A stretch of DNA of 11,167 nt, taken from Pseudomonadota bacterium (lineage in GTDB: Bacteria > Pseudomonadota > Alphaproteobacteria > Rhizobiales > Hyphomicrobiaceae). Positions 1-6,989 of the stretch are shown in pieces. The translations under genes and the position numbers were made by a program. The notes beneath the pieces were generated by a model. It searched no databases, was not told the origin of the DNA, and worked only from the letters and a program-made list of their open reading frames with translations. The DNA lies in assembly GCA_003242645.1 (NCBI GenBank), contig QGVC01000090.1, forward strand, positions 1 through 11,167, read 5' to 3'. How positions within the stretch are numbered: the first letter of the stretch is position 1; each line of letters starts with the position of its first letter.

Positions 1-33
1 GAGCACCGCCACAACCCGCGCATGATCGTATGA
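1..33 (+). CDS. possible C-terminal tail of a plus-strand gene cut by the window edge
   Basis: Reading from base 1 in frame 1 gives ten sense codons (E H R H N P R M I V) and then a TGA at 31-33. This stop lies 21 bases before the stop codon of the minus-strand hydrolase gene, so a convergent gene ending here would fit the spacing of a compact genome. Ten codons are far too few to identify a product, and an open stretch this short is expected by chance. This is a weak call based on position only. Confidence 0.25.
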   Translation, partial: EHRHNPRMIV

Positions 34-54
34 CGGCTCGACGAGCTCACGTCC

Positions 55-963
55 TTAGCTCAGCGAGACCAGCTCAACTTCGCCAGCGAGCGGCTTGGCC
101 CCGGGCTGCAATGACCAGTCCGCTGCGTTGCGCATTTCGCCACCGGTCCGCACGTTTTCGATCGCCACGAAGTCGATTTCGGCCGAGACCCAGCCCGGCT
201 CGTTGAGCCGGCCTTCGGCCAAAACGCCCGTCATGGAAAGGCTAGCCTCCGGCGGAACGTAGATGCCCCCGACACCGGCGTTCTTGTCCACGGCAGGGGA
301 CCAGGGTGCATCACCCACCGTCGGGGCAACGGCCGTTGCGATCTGATTCTCAAGGGCGCGGGCACACGCCGCTGCGCGAACACGGTAGTAGCCTGAGAGG
401 AACTCTGTACAGGAAGGGATGAGCATTAAATCGGCGCCAGCTTCAGCCTGGGCGCGGACCAGAAGGGGGAACTCGCTGTCGTAACAGATCGCGATGCCGA
501 TCCGCCCGAGGGCCGTTTTGAAAACGCGCAGGCCATGGCCCGGCGCGATGCCCCAATCGCGCTCGAACGGTGTCATGATCAGCTTTTCCTGCACTCCCAT
601 GCGGCCGGTGGGTGTGACGAGACGCGATGCATTGACGAAAGCGCCATCTGTCCGGCGTACTGGTCCCGACGGGGTAAGGACGTGCACGCCATGCCGGGCC
701 GCCAACTCGGCGTAGAAGGCGTCCATGTCATCGGCCAGGCTGGCGACGGCGGCGAGGCTGCGCTGCAGGTCGCCTGCGATCTCAGCGCCGAAGGTGGCAG
801 CGATCTCCATGGCCCCGTACTCGGGGAACACCAGGAGCTGCGCGCCTGTCTCTGCACCTTCGGCAACCCAGCGAGCCGCCTTCTCCCGCCATTCGGCGAC
901 CGTCGCTGGCTCGCCGATGGGGTATTGCGCGACAGCAACTTTGATCCGATCGGGTCTGGCCAT
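55..963 (-). CDS. carbon-nitrogen hydrolase (nitrilase superfamily)
   Basis: The product is a 302-residue cytoplasmic enzyme of the nitrilase superfamily, which cleaves amide or nitrile C-N bonds through a covalent thioester on cysteine. The Glu-Lys-Cys triad is visible: E48 in FPEYGAME, K127 in VQEKLIM and C160 in AICYDSEFP. The length is typical for the family and there is no signal peptide. The ATG at 963-961 shares one base with the TGA of the upstream acetyltransferase gene (TGATG), which suggests translational coupling. It is the last gene of a three-gene operon. The substrate cannot be read from the sequence: an amidase or N-carbamoyl hydrolase is more likely than a true nitrilase. The stop is TAA at 57-55. 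Family assignment is firm; the exact reaction is unknown. Confidence 0.93.
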   Translation of the reverse strand: MARPDRIKVAVAQYPIGEPATVAEWREKAARWVAEGAETGAQLLVFPEYGAMEIAATFGAEIAGDLQRSLAAVASLADDMDAFYAELAARHGVHVLTPSGPVRRTDGAFVNASRLVTPTGRMGVQEKLIMTPFERDWGIAPGHGLRVFKTALGRIGIAICYDSEFPLLVRAQAEAGADLMLIPSCTEFLSGYYRVRAAACARALENQIATAVAPTVGDAPWSPAVDKNAGVGGIYVPPEASLSMTGVLAEGRLNEPGWVSAEIDFVAIENVRTGGEMRNAADWSLQPGAKPLAGEVELVSLS

Positions 964-1565
964 CAGAGCGGCCTGATCCAGAATTGCATCGGCTTTTCCG
1001 TTTCCTCGGGCTGGTCGACGTCCTTCCAGCTCAGCTTACCGACCATACCCTCCACGATGCGATAGCCGCGCTTCGTCCAGAATGCGTCGAGCGGGCGGTA
1101 GTGCGCCGGCTTGAGCGGATGATCGGGCGGACGGACCACGGCGCAAAAAGCGGTGTACTCATAGGGGCCTTTCGGCCCTGTGCACTTGCGCGCATGCTCC
1201 TCGCGCCAGTCGAAAAACGCGTGACCAATGCCCCTGCCGCGGTATTCGCGGAGGAGGACGGACTCGCCGAAGTAGAAGACACGGTCCGGGTCATAGCCGT
1301 GCTCCTCGAACAGCGGCACGAATGATTCGATGTGGCCGCGCAGCGGTGCGGCGGTCGCAGCGCCGACGATCTTATGGTCCACCCGTGCCGCGACGATGAT
1401 CGAGCTTGGATCCTTCGCAAACTCTGAGATGTAGCGCTGCTCGTAATCCATGGAGCCGTCGTAAAGGTAGGGCCACTCGCGGAAAACCTCGATGCGCAAC
1501 CGCGCGAGATCCGGCAGCGCGCGCTGCAGCGCCTCGCCGGTCAAGGTCTCGATAACGTAGCTCAT
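963..1565 (-). CDS. GNAT family N-acetyltransferase
   Basis: This 200-residue protein has the acetyl-CoA pyrophosphate-binding motif A of GNAT enzymes, seen as YRGRGIGHAFF at about residues 108-118 (pattern R-x-x-G-x-G). It follows a beta strand with FGESVLL at about 99-105. A long C-terminal part includes FWTKRGYRIV at about 162-171, the usual end-of-fold segment of GNATs. It should transfer acetyl from acetyl-CoA to an amine in the cytoplasm, but the acceptor is unknown. Its ATG overlaps the TGA of the SnoaL-like gene as ATGA, and its own stop overlaps the hydrolase start, so all three are probably made from one mRNA. The pairing with an amidase-type hydrolase suggests that both act on one amine or amide metabolite; that is inference. 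Confidence 0.9.
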   Translation of the reverse strand: MSYVIETLTGEALQRALPDLARLRIEVFREWPYLYDGSMDYEQRYISEFAKDPSSIIVAARVDHKIVGAATAAPLRGHIESFVPLFEEHGYDPDRVFYFGESVLLREYRGRGIGHAFFDWREEHARKCTGPKGPYEYTAFCAVVRPPDHPLKPAHYRPLDAFWTKRGYRIVEGMVGKLSWKDVDQPEETEKPMQFWIRPL

Positions 1566-1987
1566 GGCCCTGGGCTCCTCGACACCTGCACGATCCAGTC
1601 GGTGAGATTGTAGTAGGTCGTGATGCGGGCGATCTTGCCGCCTCGAATTTCGAAAAACGCGCCAGCCGGCAGAACGTATGACTGACCGCTGGCCGGAGGC
1701 AGGCCGGGATCGGTCTCGAGGTACGTGCCATGCACGTTGAACTCAGCGGCAGCGCGCCGCCCGTCAGGTGTCGTCATCACCGCGATGTCCTCGAGCCGCT
1801 CCTTGTAATGGTGCGCCATGCGGGCGCAAAAGGCGTGGAAGCGATCCTTGCCGACACGCCGCTCGCCTTGGTTCACGTCGTGAATCACATCGTCGCTGAC
1901 ACAGGCCAGCATGCCGTCGATGTCGCCGCGATTGAAAGCGTCGTAGTAGCGGCGGATCAGTTTCTCGGTCTCAATCGCAGCGTTCAT
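1562..1987 (-). CDS. SnoaL/NTF2-like ketosteroid isomerase-related protein
   Basis: The product is a 141-residue single-domain alpha+beta protein of the NTF2/SnoaL superfamily. The N-terminus (IRRYYDAFNRGDIDGML) is the classic helix-loop of this fold. It continues with a DDVIHDVNQGE strand and a C-terminal GKIARITTYYNLTDWI strand pair. Members form a cone-shaped pocket and may be isomerases, cyclases or binding proteins; no reaction can be fixed here. I chose the ATG at 1987 because the alignment-like start MNAAIETEKLIRRYYDAF is typical and a CAGGGGA sequence lies 7-13 bases upstream. The open frame extends further to 2251, but the extra residues look random and overlap the divergent gene. 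From memory it resembles the TIGR02096-type ketosteroid isomerase-related family. It is the first gene of the operon. Confidence 0.88.
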   Translation of the reverse strand: MNAAIETEKLIRRYYDAFNRGDIDGMLACVSDDVIHDVNQGERRVGKDRFHAFCARMAHHYKERLEDIAVMTTPDGRRAAAEFNVHGTYLETDPGLPPASGQSYVLPAGAFFEIRGGKIARITTYYNLTDWIVQVSRSPGP

Positions 1988-2020
1988 CGCGAATCCCCTG
2001 TTGCGGTGCCGGTATAGCAG

Positions 2021-2030
2021 GGAGCGCTCC
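2021..2030. repeat. 10-bp perfect palindrome in the divergent intergenic region
   Basis: GGAGCGCTCC reads the same on both strands. It lies 34 bases upstream of the SnoaL-like start and about 85 bases upstream of the methyltransferase-esterase start. The position fits a regulator site controlling either divergent unit, but palindromes of this size are not rare in GC-rich DNA. No clear -35/-10 pair could be assigned to either gene. Confidence 0.3.
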
Positions 2031-2061
2031 GCGTCACTATCGCGGGGTCGCGAACGAACGT

Positions 2062-2096
2062 CGCTCCCTCTCGAGCGTTTTTGCGCGAAAGCTCGA
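2062..2096 (+). promoter_or_regulatory. two overlapping, mutually exclusive hairpins in the leader of the fusion gene
   Basis: Hairpin A pairs CGCTC (2062-2066) with GAGCG (2073-2077) around a 6-base loop and is followed at once by five T residues (2078-2082), a terminator-like layout with a short stem. Hairpin B pairs TCGAGC (2071-2076) with GCTCGA (2091-2096), with extra TTT/AAA pairing inside. Both need bases 2073-2076, so they cannot form together. The arrangement ends four bases before the ribosome binding site at 2101. It could be an attenuator-like switch, provided transcription starts upstream of 2062, which was not shown. The 5-bp stem of A is weak. Confidence 0.3.
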
Positions 2097-2100
2097 CGGC

Positions 2101-2107
2101 AAGGAGG
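2101..2107 (+). promoter_or_regulatory. strong ribosome binding site that fixes the fusion gene start
   Basis: AAGGAGG lies seven bases upstream of the ATG at 2115. It is a full Shine-Dalgarno match at good spacing and decides for the 2115 start over the TTG at 2001, which would add 38 residues of unconvincing sequence and overlap the opposite promoter region. Confidence 0.85.
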
Positions 2108-2114
2108 TTCCGTC

Positions 2115-4193
2115 ATGCCCGAGGCGCAGATGGAGCGGCAGCGCAAGGCGATGGTCGAGCGGCAGCTTGCCGGCCGCGGAATCAAGGATGAGCGCGTCCT
2201 GAAGGCGATGGGCGAGGTGCCGCGCGAGATGTTCGTGCCGGACAGGCTCAAAGAGTTCGCCTACGAAGATTCGGCCCTGCCGATCGAAGCCGGTCAGACG
2301 ATATCGCAGCCCTACATCGTCGCTCAGATGCTCGAGCTGGCCGAGATCGGGCCGGAGGATACGGTGCTCGAAGTCGGCGCTGGGTCTGGGTATGCCGCAG
2401 CGGTCATCAGTCGGCTCGCGAAGCGTGTCATCGCGATCGAGCTTCACGAAGTGCTGGTGAACAAGGCGCGGGAACGCATCAAGTCGCTCGGCTACGACAA
2501 CGTCGAGGTTGTTCTAGGCGATGGCACGAAGGGCTGGCCCCAGGCTGCCCCGTTCAATGCCATTCTCGTGGCTGCAGGTAGCCCGGTGGTGCCCCCAGCG
2601 CTGAAGGAGCAGCTTGCTATCGGAGGCCGCTTGATCATCCCCATCAGCGGGCCGACGCACGAGGTGCTGACGCGGATCCGGCGGACGGGCGAAGACACCT
2701 TCCAGGAAGAAGAACACGGCCTGGTAGCGTTCGTACCGCTGGTCGGCGCGGGAGAATGGCCACCCATGGTGGAGAACAGTGCCCAGACGCCTGGAGCACC
2801 TTTGGGCGCGCCTTCGGCGGTTGGTGATCCGCAGGTCGTAACGCTCGGTCCCGTCGGAGCTGTGACCGAGCTCGCTCTCGAAACGGGTTATCGCCCCACC
2901 AGCAACATCGGCTACGAGCTGAGGCAGGCCGCACTGCCGTTCGACTTGATGACCGATTTGAGCGGGATCGCCACAGGCCTCATCGGCGACCGGCGCATCG
3001 TCATGCTCGGCGAGGCAACACATGGGACGGCGGAGTTCTACGATGCGCGTGCCGAGATTACGGCAAAGCTTGTCGCGAAGCATGGATTCAACATCGTCGC
3101 CGTCGAGGCGGATTGGTCCGATGCCGCGGCTTACAATCGGATCATCCACGGCCAGCCTGCCGTCGAGCCGGGATTGTCGAGCCCGTTCACACGCTTCCCA
3201 CGGTGGATGTGGCGCAACACCGAAATGTTTCATTTCCTGACTCGCCTGCGGGACCTCAACCGCGAAGGCAGGGCGCAGGTCAGCTTCTATGGGCTGGACA
3301 TTTACGGCCTCAACGGATCCATCGAAGCCGTGCTGCACTATCTCGATCGCGTGGATCCGGCAGCGGCGGCCGTCGCGCGCGAGCGTTACGGATGCTTGAC
3401 GCCGTGGCGAGCGGACCCGGTGGAATATGCGCGCATGGCCGCCAGCAGCACCTACCACTCGTGCGAGGACGAAGCGACGCGCATGCTCGTCGATCTCCTC
3501 GAGAAACGCGTGGAATACATGAAGCGCGACGGCTCAGCCTTCTCCGACGCTGAGCAGAATGCGCGCGTGATCGCCGACGCGGAGAAATACTACCGGACCA
3601 TGTACCGCGGCTCGGCGGAGTCGTGGAACCTCCGTGCCCAACATATGTTCGAGACGCTCGAAAGGCTGCTCGATCATCATGGGCCCGGGAGCAAGGCCGT
3701 GGTGTGGGCGCACAACTCACATATCGGCGATGCTCGCGCGACCGAAATGGGCCAGGTGCGGGGGGAGCACAATCTCGGTCAGCTCGCGCGCGAGCGATGG
3801 GGCGATGAGGTGGCGCTGGTTGGATTCGGTACCGGATCGGGCTTTGTCGCCGCAGCGTCCCATTGGGATGGCGAGCTAGAGATCAAGCGCATACGGCCTC
3901 CGCGATCCGGCTCTTATGAAGCCTGCTGCCATGACACGGGCTTGCCTTCATTCGTTTTGAGCCTGCTGCCGGACCAAAGACGCGAAGTCATCGAGATCCT
4001 TTCGGAGCCGCGGCTGGAGCGGGCGATCGGCGTGATTTACCGTCCTGAGACGGAGCTCATCTCACACTACTATAGGGCAGTCTTGCCGCGGCAGTTCGAT
4101 GTTTGGGTCTGGTTCAATGAAACTGGTCCTGTGACGGCCATTCCTGTGCCTGGCGTCACGGACGAGCGTGAGACGTATCCGTTCGGCCTTTAG
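2115..4193 (+). CDS. fused protein-L-isoaspartate O-methyltransferase and erythromycin esterase-like protein
   Basis: This 692-residue protein joins two enzymes. Residues 1-215 are a PCMT domain, which methylates isoaspartyl residues in aged proteins using S-adenosylmethionine. It shows EVPREMFVP (34-42), the active-site loop GQTISQPYIV (60-69) and the SAM motif VLEVGAGSGYAA (84-95). A Pro/Ala/Gly-rich linker of about 35 residues follows. Residues 255-680 match the EreA/EreB-like esterase family: LGEATHG (298-304, with E300 and H303), VAVEADW (328-334, E331) and WAHNSHIGDA (531-540, H533 and H536) carry the known catalytic His/Glu positions. No signal peptide is seen, so it should be cytoplasmic. 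The frame is clean through the junction, so the fusion is genuine in this sequence. The esterase substrate is unknown, and a macrolide should not be assumed. The gene is divergent from the SnoaL operon and convergent with the membrane protein gene. Confidence 0.93.
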   Translation: MPEAQMERQRKAMVERQLAGRGIKDERVLKAMGEVPREMFVPDRLKEFAYEDSALPIEAGQTISQPYIVAQMLELAEIGPEDTVLEVGAGSGYAAAVISRLAKRVIAIELHEVLVNKARERIKSLGYDNVEVVLGDGTKGWPQAAPFNAILVAAGSPVVPPALKEQLAIGGRLIIPISGPTHEVLTRIRRTGEDTFQEEEHGLVAFVPLVGAGEWPPMVENSAQTPGAPLGAPSAVGDPQVVTLGPVGAVTELALETGYRPTSNIGYELRQAALPFDLMTDLSGIATGLIGDRRIVMLGEATHGTAEFYDARAEITAKLVAKHGFNIVAVEADWSDAAAYNRIIHGQPAVEPGLSSPFTRFPRWMWRNTEMFHFLTRLRDLNREGRAQVSFYGLDIYGLNGSIEAVLHYLDRVDPAAAAVARERYGCLTPWRADPVEYARMAASSTYHSCEDEATRMLVDLLEKRVEYMKRDGSAFSDAEQNARVIADAEKYYRTMYRGSAESWNLRAQHMFETLERLLDHHGPGSKAVVWAHNSHIGDARATEMGQVRGEHNLGQLARERWGDEVALVGFGTGSGFVAAASHWDGELEIKRIRPPRSGSYEACCHDTGLPSFVLSLLPDQRREVIEILSEPRLERAIGVIYRPETELISHYYRAVLPRQFDVWVWFNETGPVTAIPVPGVTDERETYPFGL

Positions 4194-4298
4194 AGCTGGA
4201 CTGGATTAAGAGGTAGCATTTTTTTCAGTTGTCGGAGTTATTCCGGGCGGCGGAAATCCGCCATCAGTCGGGAAACACCAGCGAACTTCGCCCCCGCG

Positions 4299-5348
4299 TT
4301 ATCGGGAGCGATTCGCCAGCTTGGCGGTGACGGAGAAAATCAGGGGCAGGAACGGCAAGATAATGAAGATGCGAACGATGTGAAACGCGGTCACGATCGC
4401 GACCTGCTGGTTCAAGATCTTGGCCGTCAGCGCCATCTCCGTAACGCTGCCCGGGGCAGTCGCCAGTATCATCGTGTGCCAATCAATGCCGGTCACAGCG
4501 GCGATGGCGAATGCCATGCCGGCGCATAGGACGATCAGCACTCCGGTCGAGACGATGGCGGCGAGGACGAAGGCCCGCGTCCGTGCAAGCGTCTCCCGAT
4601 CGAACATACAACCAAGCCACACCCCCAGCAGGATCTGAGCACCGGCAAGAACCCAGTAGGGAGGCATTGAAACAGGCAAGGCAAAGGCTGTTGCCGCAGC
4701 GTTGAAGCCGAGAGCTCCGAGGAAAAACGGGCTGGTAATACGCAACCAACGGAAAAGTAGCCCGCCCGCTACGGCAAGCGCGAACAGCAGCAGCATCCCC
4801 GGAAGGCTTCTCTCGCCGACGGTAAGAGCGGCGTTGGGCGCTCCGCCGCTGATCGCAACCAGCACAGGCGGAATGATGAGCACCAGGAGTGAGATGCGCA
4901 GGGTTTGGGCCAAAGCGATGGGTGCAGGGGGCACATTGTGATGCTCGGCGAGCGCCGCCATCTCCACTGGCCCGCCGGGTATGCTCGCCAGGCCAGCGGC
5001 GACGACATCCATGTCTGCCAGCCGCATGAGGACCGCAGCCGCAATGAAGCCAGCCACGATCGTCAGGAGAGCGACGAGCACCATCGGCAAAACGAGTTGG
5101 CCGAGGGCGGTCACCGATTCAGCTGTGAAGGAGAGGCCGACGACACTCGCTACGACCATCTGACCGATCGGGCGGGTGATCCTCGGAACGCGAGCGCTCC
5201 TCCAGAGGAGCGCGAGGCCAGCCGAAAAAACCATTGGCCCGATCATCCAAGGGAGCGGTACAGCTAGCAGGTACGCAACGTAGCCGAAGAGGGCTGCACC
5301 GCAGTAGACGGCTACATTCTCCGCAGTTCTCGACCCAAAGAGATTCAC
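4299..5348 (-). CDS. AbrB-duplication family integral membrane protein
   Basis: The product is a 349-residue, very hydrophobic protein with about 9-10 predicted membrane spans. It belongs to the PF05145 family often labelled AbrB regulator or ammonia monooxygenase; both labels are misleading, since nothing here resembles a DNA-binding AbrB domain or a monooxygenase. The internal duplication is visible: ASIPGGPVEMAALA at 121-134 recurs as ATAPGSVTEMALTA at 306-319, each in an equivalent place of its half. The repeat suggests an inverted or tandem transporter-like fold, but the substrate is unknown. The start is a GTG at 5348; an in-frame TGA lies at 5360-5358, so no longer start is possible. 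The ribosome site is weak (GAAGAG). It is convergent with the fusion gene, with a 105-base gap that shows no convincing terminator. Confidence 0.88.
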   Translation of the reverse strand: MNLFGSRTAENVAVYCGAALFGYVAYLLAVPLPWMIGPMVFSAGLALLWRSARVPRITRPIGQMVVASVVGLSFTAESVTALGQLVLPMVLVALLTIVAGFIAAAVLMRLADMDVVAAGLASIPGGPVEMAALAEHHNVPPAPIALAQTLRISLLVLIIPPVLVAISGGAPNAALTVGERSLPGMLLLFALAVAGGLLFRWLRITSPFFLGALGFNAAATAFALPVSMPPYWVLAGAQILLGVWLGCMFDRETLARTRAFVLAAIVSTGVLIVLCAGMAFAIAAVTGIDWHTMILATAPGSVTEMALTAKILNQQVAIVTAFHIVRIFIILPFLPLIFSVTAKLANRSR

Positions 5349-5361
5349 AAGCGCTCTTCAG

Positions 5362-5374
5362 CCCCTGACAGGGG
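5362..5374 (-). promoter_or_regulatory. small hairpin just upstream of the GTG start of the membrane protein gene
   Basis: CCCCT (5362-5366) and AGGGG (5370-5374) form a perfect 5-bp stem with a 3-base loop, ending 14 bases before the GTG start. The AGGGG strand on the mRNA is the most purine-rich block near the start, so the hairpin might affect translation. It is short and could be chance. Confidence 0.25.
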
Positions 5375-5461
5375 TCCCAATCATCTCGGAAAGAAAGGTA
5401 AGAGGTGCGAAGAGATGCAATCACTACGCCGGTTCGGGAGCAAAAGCTACCCACACGTCGA

Positions 5462-5479
5462 GCGGCGGTTCGCCGCCGC
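5462..5479. repeat. perfect GC-only stem with TTCG loop between two minus-strand genes
   Basis: GCGGCGG (5462-5468) pairs with CCGCCGC (5473-5479) across a TTCG tetraloop, a very stable hairpin on either strand. There is no T run after it on either strand, so it is not a classic intrinsic terminator. It lies 71 bases past the stop of the secreted protein gene and 114 bases before the membrane protein start. It may separate the two units, or stabilise an mRNA end. A second, weaker stem, CGCTGC/GCAGCG, lies at 5519-5533, nearer the stop codon. The rest of the 201-base gap shows nothing clear. Confidence 0.4.
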
Positions 5480-5549
5480 GAGCTGACAAGCTTGGAAAAT
5501 CAGAAGGTCAATGAGAGGCGCTGCTAGGCAGCGGCCCCTTGAGTGGGGA

Positions 5550-5906
5550 TCAGTACTCCCACTCCCATCTCAGGCAGCCAAGGATTCCGCACTCCGTATC
5601 GCTGGCTCCTGGGCCGGCACCGCGGTTCTCCCAAAAGTCCACGGTTTCGACGCGCAGCGTCTCGGAGCAGCTCCGCCGGCAGGCGATCCATGTGCCGCCG
5701 GGCATGCGGACCTCCCATCCCGTCCGGCCGCGACGCACAGGTCCCACAACGGTGCCGTGGCCAAACCGGCTTTCCGCGACCACGTAGCCCTCATACTTGC
5801 CGTAGTGGGGCGACCGATCCCAGCGTTTGCCGCCCGCCCACGCTGATCCGGCAATGACGCAGCTGGCAGTAAACGCTGCAAGAACCAGAAGCTTCGAAGA
5901 CGCCAT
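5550..5906 (-). CDS. small secreted protein with four mature cysteines, unknown function
   Basis: The product has 118 residues. A signal peptide is clear: SSKLLVLAAFTASCVIAG followed by SAWA, with cleavage likely after residue 24. The mature part of about 94 residues is rich in Gly, Arg and Trp. It carries C76 and C80 (ACRRSC) and C106 and C111 (ECGILGC), which could form two disulfides in the periplasm. The block GTWIACRRSCSETLRVE followed by VDFWEN resembles short secreted hypothetical proteins I recall from Hyphomicrobiales genomes, but I cannot name a family. I chose the ATG at 5906 because the signal peptide begins there and GAGGGTAG lies just upstream. An open frame back to 6032 adds 42 residues that would bury the signal peptide. 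Real gene, function unknown. Confidence 0.8.
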   Translation of the reverse strand: MASSKLLVLAAFTASCVIAGSAWAGGKRWDRSPHYGKYEGYVVAESRFGHGTVVGPVRRGRTGWEVRMPGGTWIACRRSCSETLRVETVDFWENRGAGPGASDTECGILGCLRWEWEY

Positions 5907-5926
5907 CGGACTACCCTCAGTGGTGT

Positions 5927-5944
5927 GCATGACCAAGATCATGC
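5927..5944. promoter_or_regulatory. 18-bp inverted repeat upstream of the secreted protein gene
   Basis: GCATGA (5927-5932) and TCATGC (5939-5944) are perfect 6-base arms around a 6-base spacer. The repeat ends 20 bases upstream of the minus-strand start at 5906 and lies in the 220-base divergent region shared with the SDR gene. Arm length and spacing suit a dimeric regulator, but it could also form an mRNA stem-loop. No matching second copy was found by eye. Confidence 0.35.
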
Positions 5945-6126
5945 TCGATACCACACATCCGGTTAGCGTATCGTTCAGACGGCACCAAGGCCAAACATCA
6001 CGCTTCGCTGAATTGATGCTGATGCATGGCATTTGCGCATCTCAGCGCAGGCGGCAGCGCAACTCTAGGCAATCTCGCTGAAGGCGCTAGGATGGCGCCG
6101 GGCTGTCTAAGGAGGAAACACAAGTT

Positions 6127-6885
6127 ATGAGTACCGCAGGCAAGGTTGCCGTCGTCACCGGCGCGGGCAGTGGCATTGGGCGGGCAGCGTCTTTAGCCCT
6201 GCAAAGGAACGGCTGGCACGTTGTGCTGGCAGGACGGCGCAAGGAGGAGCTCGAGCGCACGGCAGCAATGGCCACCCAAGGCGGTGGCGAGATGCTGGTT
6301 GTGCCTACGGATATCACGAACCCGGATTCGGTTCGTGCTCTTTTCCAGGCCACGAAGGACAAGTTCGGGCGGTTGGACCTGCTCTTCAACAATGCAGGCA
6401 CCGGCGCGCCAGCGATTCCGATGGAGGACCTGACGCTGGAGCAGTGGCAAACGGTCGTGAATGTGAATCTAACCGGATCGTTCCTGTGCGCCCAGGAGGC
6501 GATCCGGATTATGAAATCGCAAACGCCGAAGGGTGGGCGGATCATCAACAACGGCTCGATCTCAGCCCACTCGCCGCGCCCGAATTCCGCTCCCTACACG
6601 GCCACGAAGCACGCGATCACGGGCTTGACGAAGTCGATCTCGCTGGATGGCCGGAAGCATGACATCGCGTGCTGCCAGATCGACATCGGCAACGCCGACA
6701 CGCCGATGGGCGGCCGGATGAAGCACGGTGTTCCGCAGGCCGATGGGACCATTGCGCCGGAGCCCGTGATGGACGTGGAGCACGTCGGCAACGCAATCGC
6801 CTACATGGCCAGCTTGCCGCTGGATGCGAACGTTCAGTTCATGACCATTATGGCGACGAAGATGCCGTTCATCGGGCGGGGTTGA
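6127..6885 (+). CDS. SDR family NAD(P)-dependent oxidoreductase
   Basis: The product is a 252-residue classical short-chain dehydrogenase/reductase, a cytoplasmic enzyme that oxidises or reduces an alcohol/carbonyl pair with a nicotinamide cofactor. It shows the nucleotide loop TGAGSGIG (11-18), T61-D62 after beta-3, NNAG (88-91), N114, and the catalytic set S144, Y157 and K161 (YTATK). Arginines R37 and R38 after beta-2 favour NADP(H). The length is standard. The substrate is unknown, and the unusual C-terminus ([17 protein letters not shown]) gives no hint I can use. The start is supported by AAGGAGG at 6109-6115, 11 bases upstream. It is a single-gene unit closed by a strong terminator 33 bases after its stop. 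Confidence 0.95.
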   Translation: MSTAGKVAVVTGAGSGIGRAASLALQRNGWHVVLAGRRKEELERTAAMATQGGGEMLVVPTDITNPDSVRALFQATKDKFGRLDLLFNNAGTGAPAIPMEDLTLEQWQTVVNVNLTGSFLCAQEAIRIMKSQTPKGGRIINNGSISAHSPRPNSAPYTATKHAITGLTKSISLDGRKHDIACCQIDIGNADTPMGGRMKHGVPQADGTIAPEPVMDVEHVGNAIAYMASLPLDANVQFMTIMATKMPFIGRG

Positions 6886-6917
6886 ACGCCCAAGCTCTTC
6901 AAGTCTGAACGATTGGC

Positions 6918-6954
6918 CCGGCCACCAGATGATACTCTGGTGGCCGGATTTTTT
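6918..6954 (+). terminator. rho-independent terminator of the SDR gene
   Basis: A perfect 12-bp stem, CCGGCCACCAGA (6918-6929) with TCTGGTGGCCGG (6936-6947), encloses a 6-base loop. It is followed by A and six T residues (6949-6954). The layout reads only on the plus strand and lies 33 bases past the SDR stop. It separates that gene from the next operon. Confidence 0.95.
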
Positions 6955-6989
6955 GGCTGAGACCGCAGTCACTGGACGCCCGTCTCTCC

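Noticed and set aside
2514..3458. 314-residue open frame on the minus strand, antisense to the fusion gene
   Set aside because: It lies wholly inside a strongly supported coding region with intact motifs, and its product is His/Arg-rich without any family pattern. It is a shadow of GC-rich codon use.
2115..4193. Macrolide resistance gene
   Set aside because: The esterase domain is related to EreA/EreB, but most members of this broad family are not known to act on macrolides, and the gene is a chromosomal fusion with no mobile element nearby.
4219..4225. Run of seven T residues after the fusion gene as a terminator
   Set aside because: No stem of useful length precedes it; only a 3-bp pairing was found.
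4249..4262. GGCGG/CCGCC hairpin between the convergent genes as a bidirectional terminator
   Set aside because: The stem is five pairs and no T run follows on either strand.
4299..5348. Ammonia monooxygenase or AbrB transcription regulator
   Set aside because: These are inherited database names for the family. The sequence is a polytopic membrane protein with an internal duplication and no DNA-binding or copper monooxygenase motifs.
5519..5533. CGCTGC/GCAGCG hairpin as terminator of the secreted protein gene
   Set aside because: The stem is only six pairs with a 3-base loop and is followed by CCTCTCATT on the minus strand, not a T run. It is noted as a weak structure only.
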